Shown: piece by piece, positions 6,312-7,131 of the stretch
Position numbering within the stretch: position 1 is the stretch's first letter
Layout of the letters: every line of letters begins with the position of its first letter
Assembly (NCBI GenBank): GCA_903827085.1
Contig: CAIKHC010000300.1
Span: 1 to 7,131 of the forward strand
Reading direction: 5' to 3'
Source: an uncultured Candidatus Nemicrothrix sp.
GTDB lineage: Bacteria > Actinomycetota > Acidimicrobiia > Acidimicrobiales > Acidimicrobilacustridaceae
DNA length: 7,131 bases
The notes under the pieces: model-generated
What the model saw: only the letters and a program-made list of their open reading frames with translations
Databases searched by the model: none
What the model was told of the DNA's origin: nothing
Made by a program: the position numbers and the translations under genes

Positions 6312-7124
6312 AGTTCGTGTGACTTAACCGAAATTGAAACGACAACCAACAGCATTGGGGTCGTGCCGCTGAGCATTCGCTTTGGCGACGAAGAGTTCAT
6401 CGACCGCGAAGAGCTCAGCGCCGATGCCTTCTACGCGAAAATGGCAAGCACCGGATTGCTTCCGGAAACTGCAGCCCCTTCACCCGGTCGCTTCGAACAA
6501 GCCTTTCGCGGTGCTGCAGCTGTCGGTGCAAGCGCCGTTGTGTGTATCAATCTTTCCGGTGAACTCTCCGCAACTGTGCAGTCGGCGCGCAATGCCGCCA
6601 CCGCTGTCGCCGGGGACATCGATGTTCGCGTCATCGACAGTCGCTCGCTTACCGGTGGTCTCGGAACAATGGTGCTCGAAGCGGCTGCGGCCGCCCGCAA
6701 CGGTGCCGATGTTGACGCCGTTGTCGCCCTTGTCGAGTCCATGATTCCGCGCACCGAGATCTACGGCGGGCTCGACACCCTTGAGAATTTAAAAAAGGGT
6801 GGCCGCATCGGCAGCGCGAAGGCACTTCTCGGATCAATGTTGTCTGTGAAACCAATCATTCGCATCACCGATGGCGCAGTGGAAGAAGCGGGCAAGCAAC
6901 GCACTCGTAAGCGCGCGCTCGAGTGGATGCGAGATCAACTCTTCGCCGAAGGGACCGTCGAAAAGCTTTCGATTCTCCACGGTCAGGCTCCCGACATCGA
7001 CATTTTCCTCGACATGATCTCCGAGCGTTACCCCCGTGAGCAGATTCGTTTGGGCACTATCGGCGCCGTCATTGGAACTCATGGCGGTCCCGGCGTAATC
7101 GGCATGTGCTACCTGCGTCCGTGA
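6285..7124 (+). CDS. DegV family fatty-acid-binding protein
   Basis: This is a cytoplasmic DegV/FakB-like protein of 279 aa. Characterised family members bind a single fatty acid, and some present it to a kinase (FakA) for phosphorylation. The signatures are IVTDSSCDL (6-14), a short PSPGRF (66-71, commonly QPSPGDF), the ligand loop LSGELSATVQSA (90-101), IDSRSLTGGLG (117-127), LENLKKGGRIG (166-176) and IGTHGGPGVIG (263-273). The length is normal for the family and the gene is complete. The start is the ATG at 6285, with GGGAG upstream. It lies 36 bases after DUF6049 in the same direction and is probably co-transcribed. No FakA kinase is visible here, and seven bases remain after the stop. 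Whether it works in a Fak-type system cannot be told from this window. Confidence 0.93.
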   Translation: MTGVHIVTDSSCDLTEIETTTNSIGVVPLSIRFGDEEFIDREELSADAFYAKMASTGLLPETAAPSPGRFEQAFRGAAAVGASAVVCINLSGELSATVQSARNAATAVAGDIDVRVIDSRSLTGGLGTMVLEAAAAARNGADVDAVVALVESMIPRTEIYGGLDTLENLKKGGRIGSAKALLGSMLSVKPIIRITDGAVEEAGKQRTRKRALEWMRDQLFAEGTVEKLSILHGQAPDIDIFLDMISERYPREQIRLGTIGAVIGTHGGPGVIGMCYLRP

Positions 7125-7131
7125 TTCAACG

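Overview
The window looks like chromosomal core DNA of an actinobacterium. I infer this from two families that are essentially actinobacterial (DUF5318 and DUF6049), from an actinobacterial-type CCA-adding enzyme, and from a moderately high GC content (estimated by eye, not computed) with GTG starts. An Acidimicrobiia-like lineage would fit, but that is a guess. I see no mobile element, CRISPR array, rRNA or tRNA gene, and no cassette resembling a defence or biosynthetic system. The DNA is almost entirely coding, and no gap exceeds 130 bases.

Layout. On the minus strand, positions 1-1219 hold a two-gene unit: a small DUF5318 zinc-ribbon protein (809-1219), followed 12 bases downstream by a class A penicillin-binding protein whose glycosyltransferase half is visible and whose 3' end is cut off by the window edge (1-796). 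Divergent from it, a SAM-dependent methyltransferase (1314-2012, +) runs tail-to-tail into a CCA tRNA nucleotidyltransferase (2027-3409, -), with only 14 bases between the stops. Divergent from the CCA gene, a plus-strand unit follows: a GNAT N-acetyltransferase (3538-4260), a secreted and membrane-anchored DUF6049 protein (4260-6248, TGATG overlap), and a DegV lipid-binding protein (6285-7124) that finishes just inside the window.

How it fits together. The DUF5318-PBP pair matches Rv0049-Rv0050 (ponA1) of Mycobacterium tuberculosis. The CCA enzyme diverging from a small enzyme gene and then a DUF6049 gene matches Rv3907c (pcnA) - Rv3908 (mutT4) - Rv3909. In M. tuberculosis these two blocks lie on opposite sides of oriC; here a single methyltransferase gene separates them. 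In this window a GNAT gene fills the mutT4 position, and DegV, not murJ/mviN, follows DUF6049. The themes are cell-wall synthesis and envelope (PBP, DUF6049), tRNA 3'-end maturation (CCA enzyme), lipid handling (DegV), and two small-group transferases of unknown substrate. The noteworthy signals are the arrangement and a few small sequence oddities; I did not find convincing evidence of a new system.
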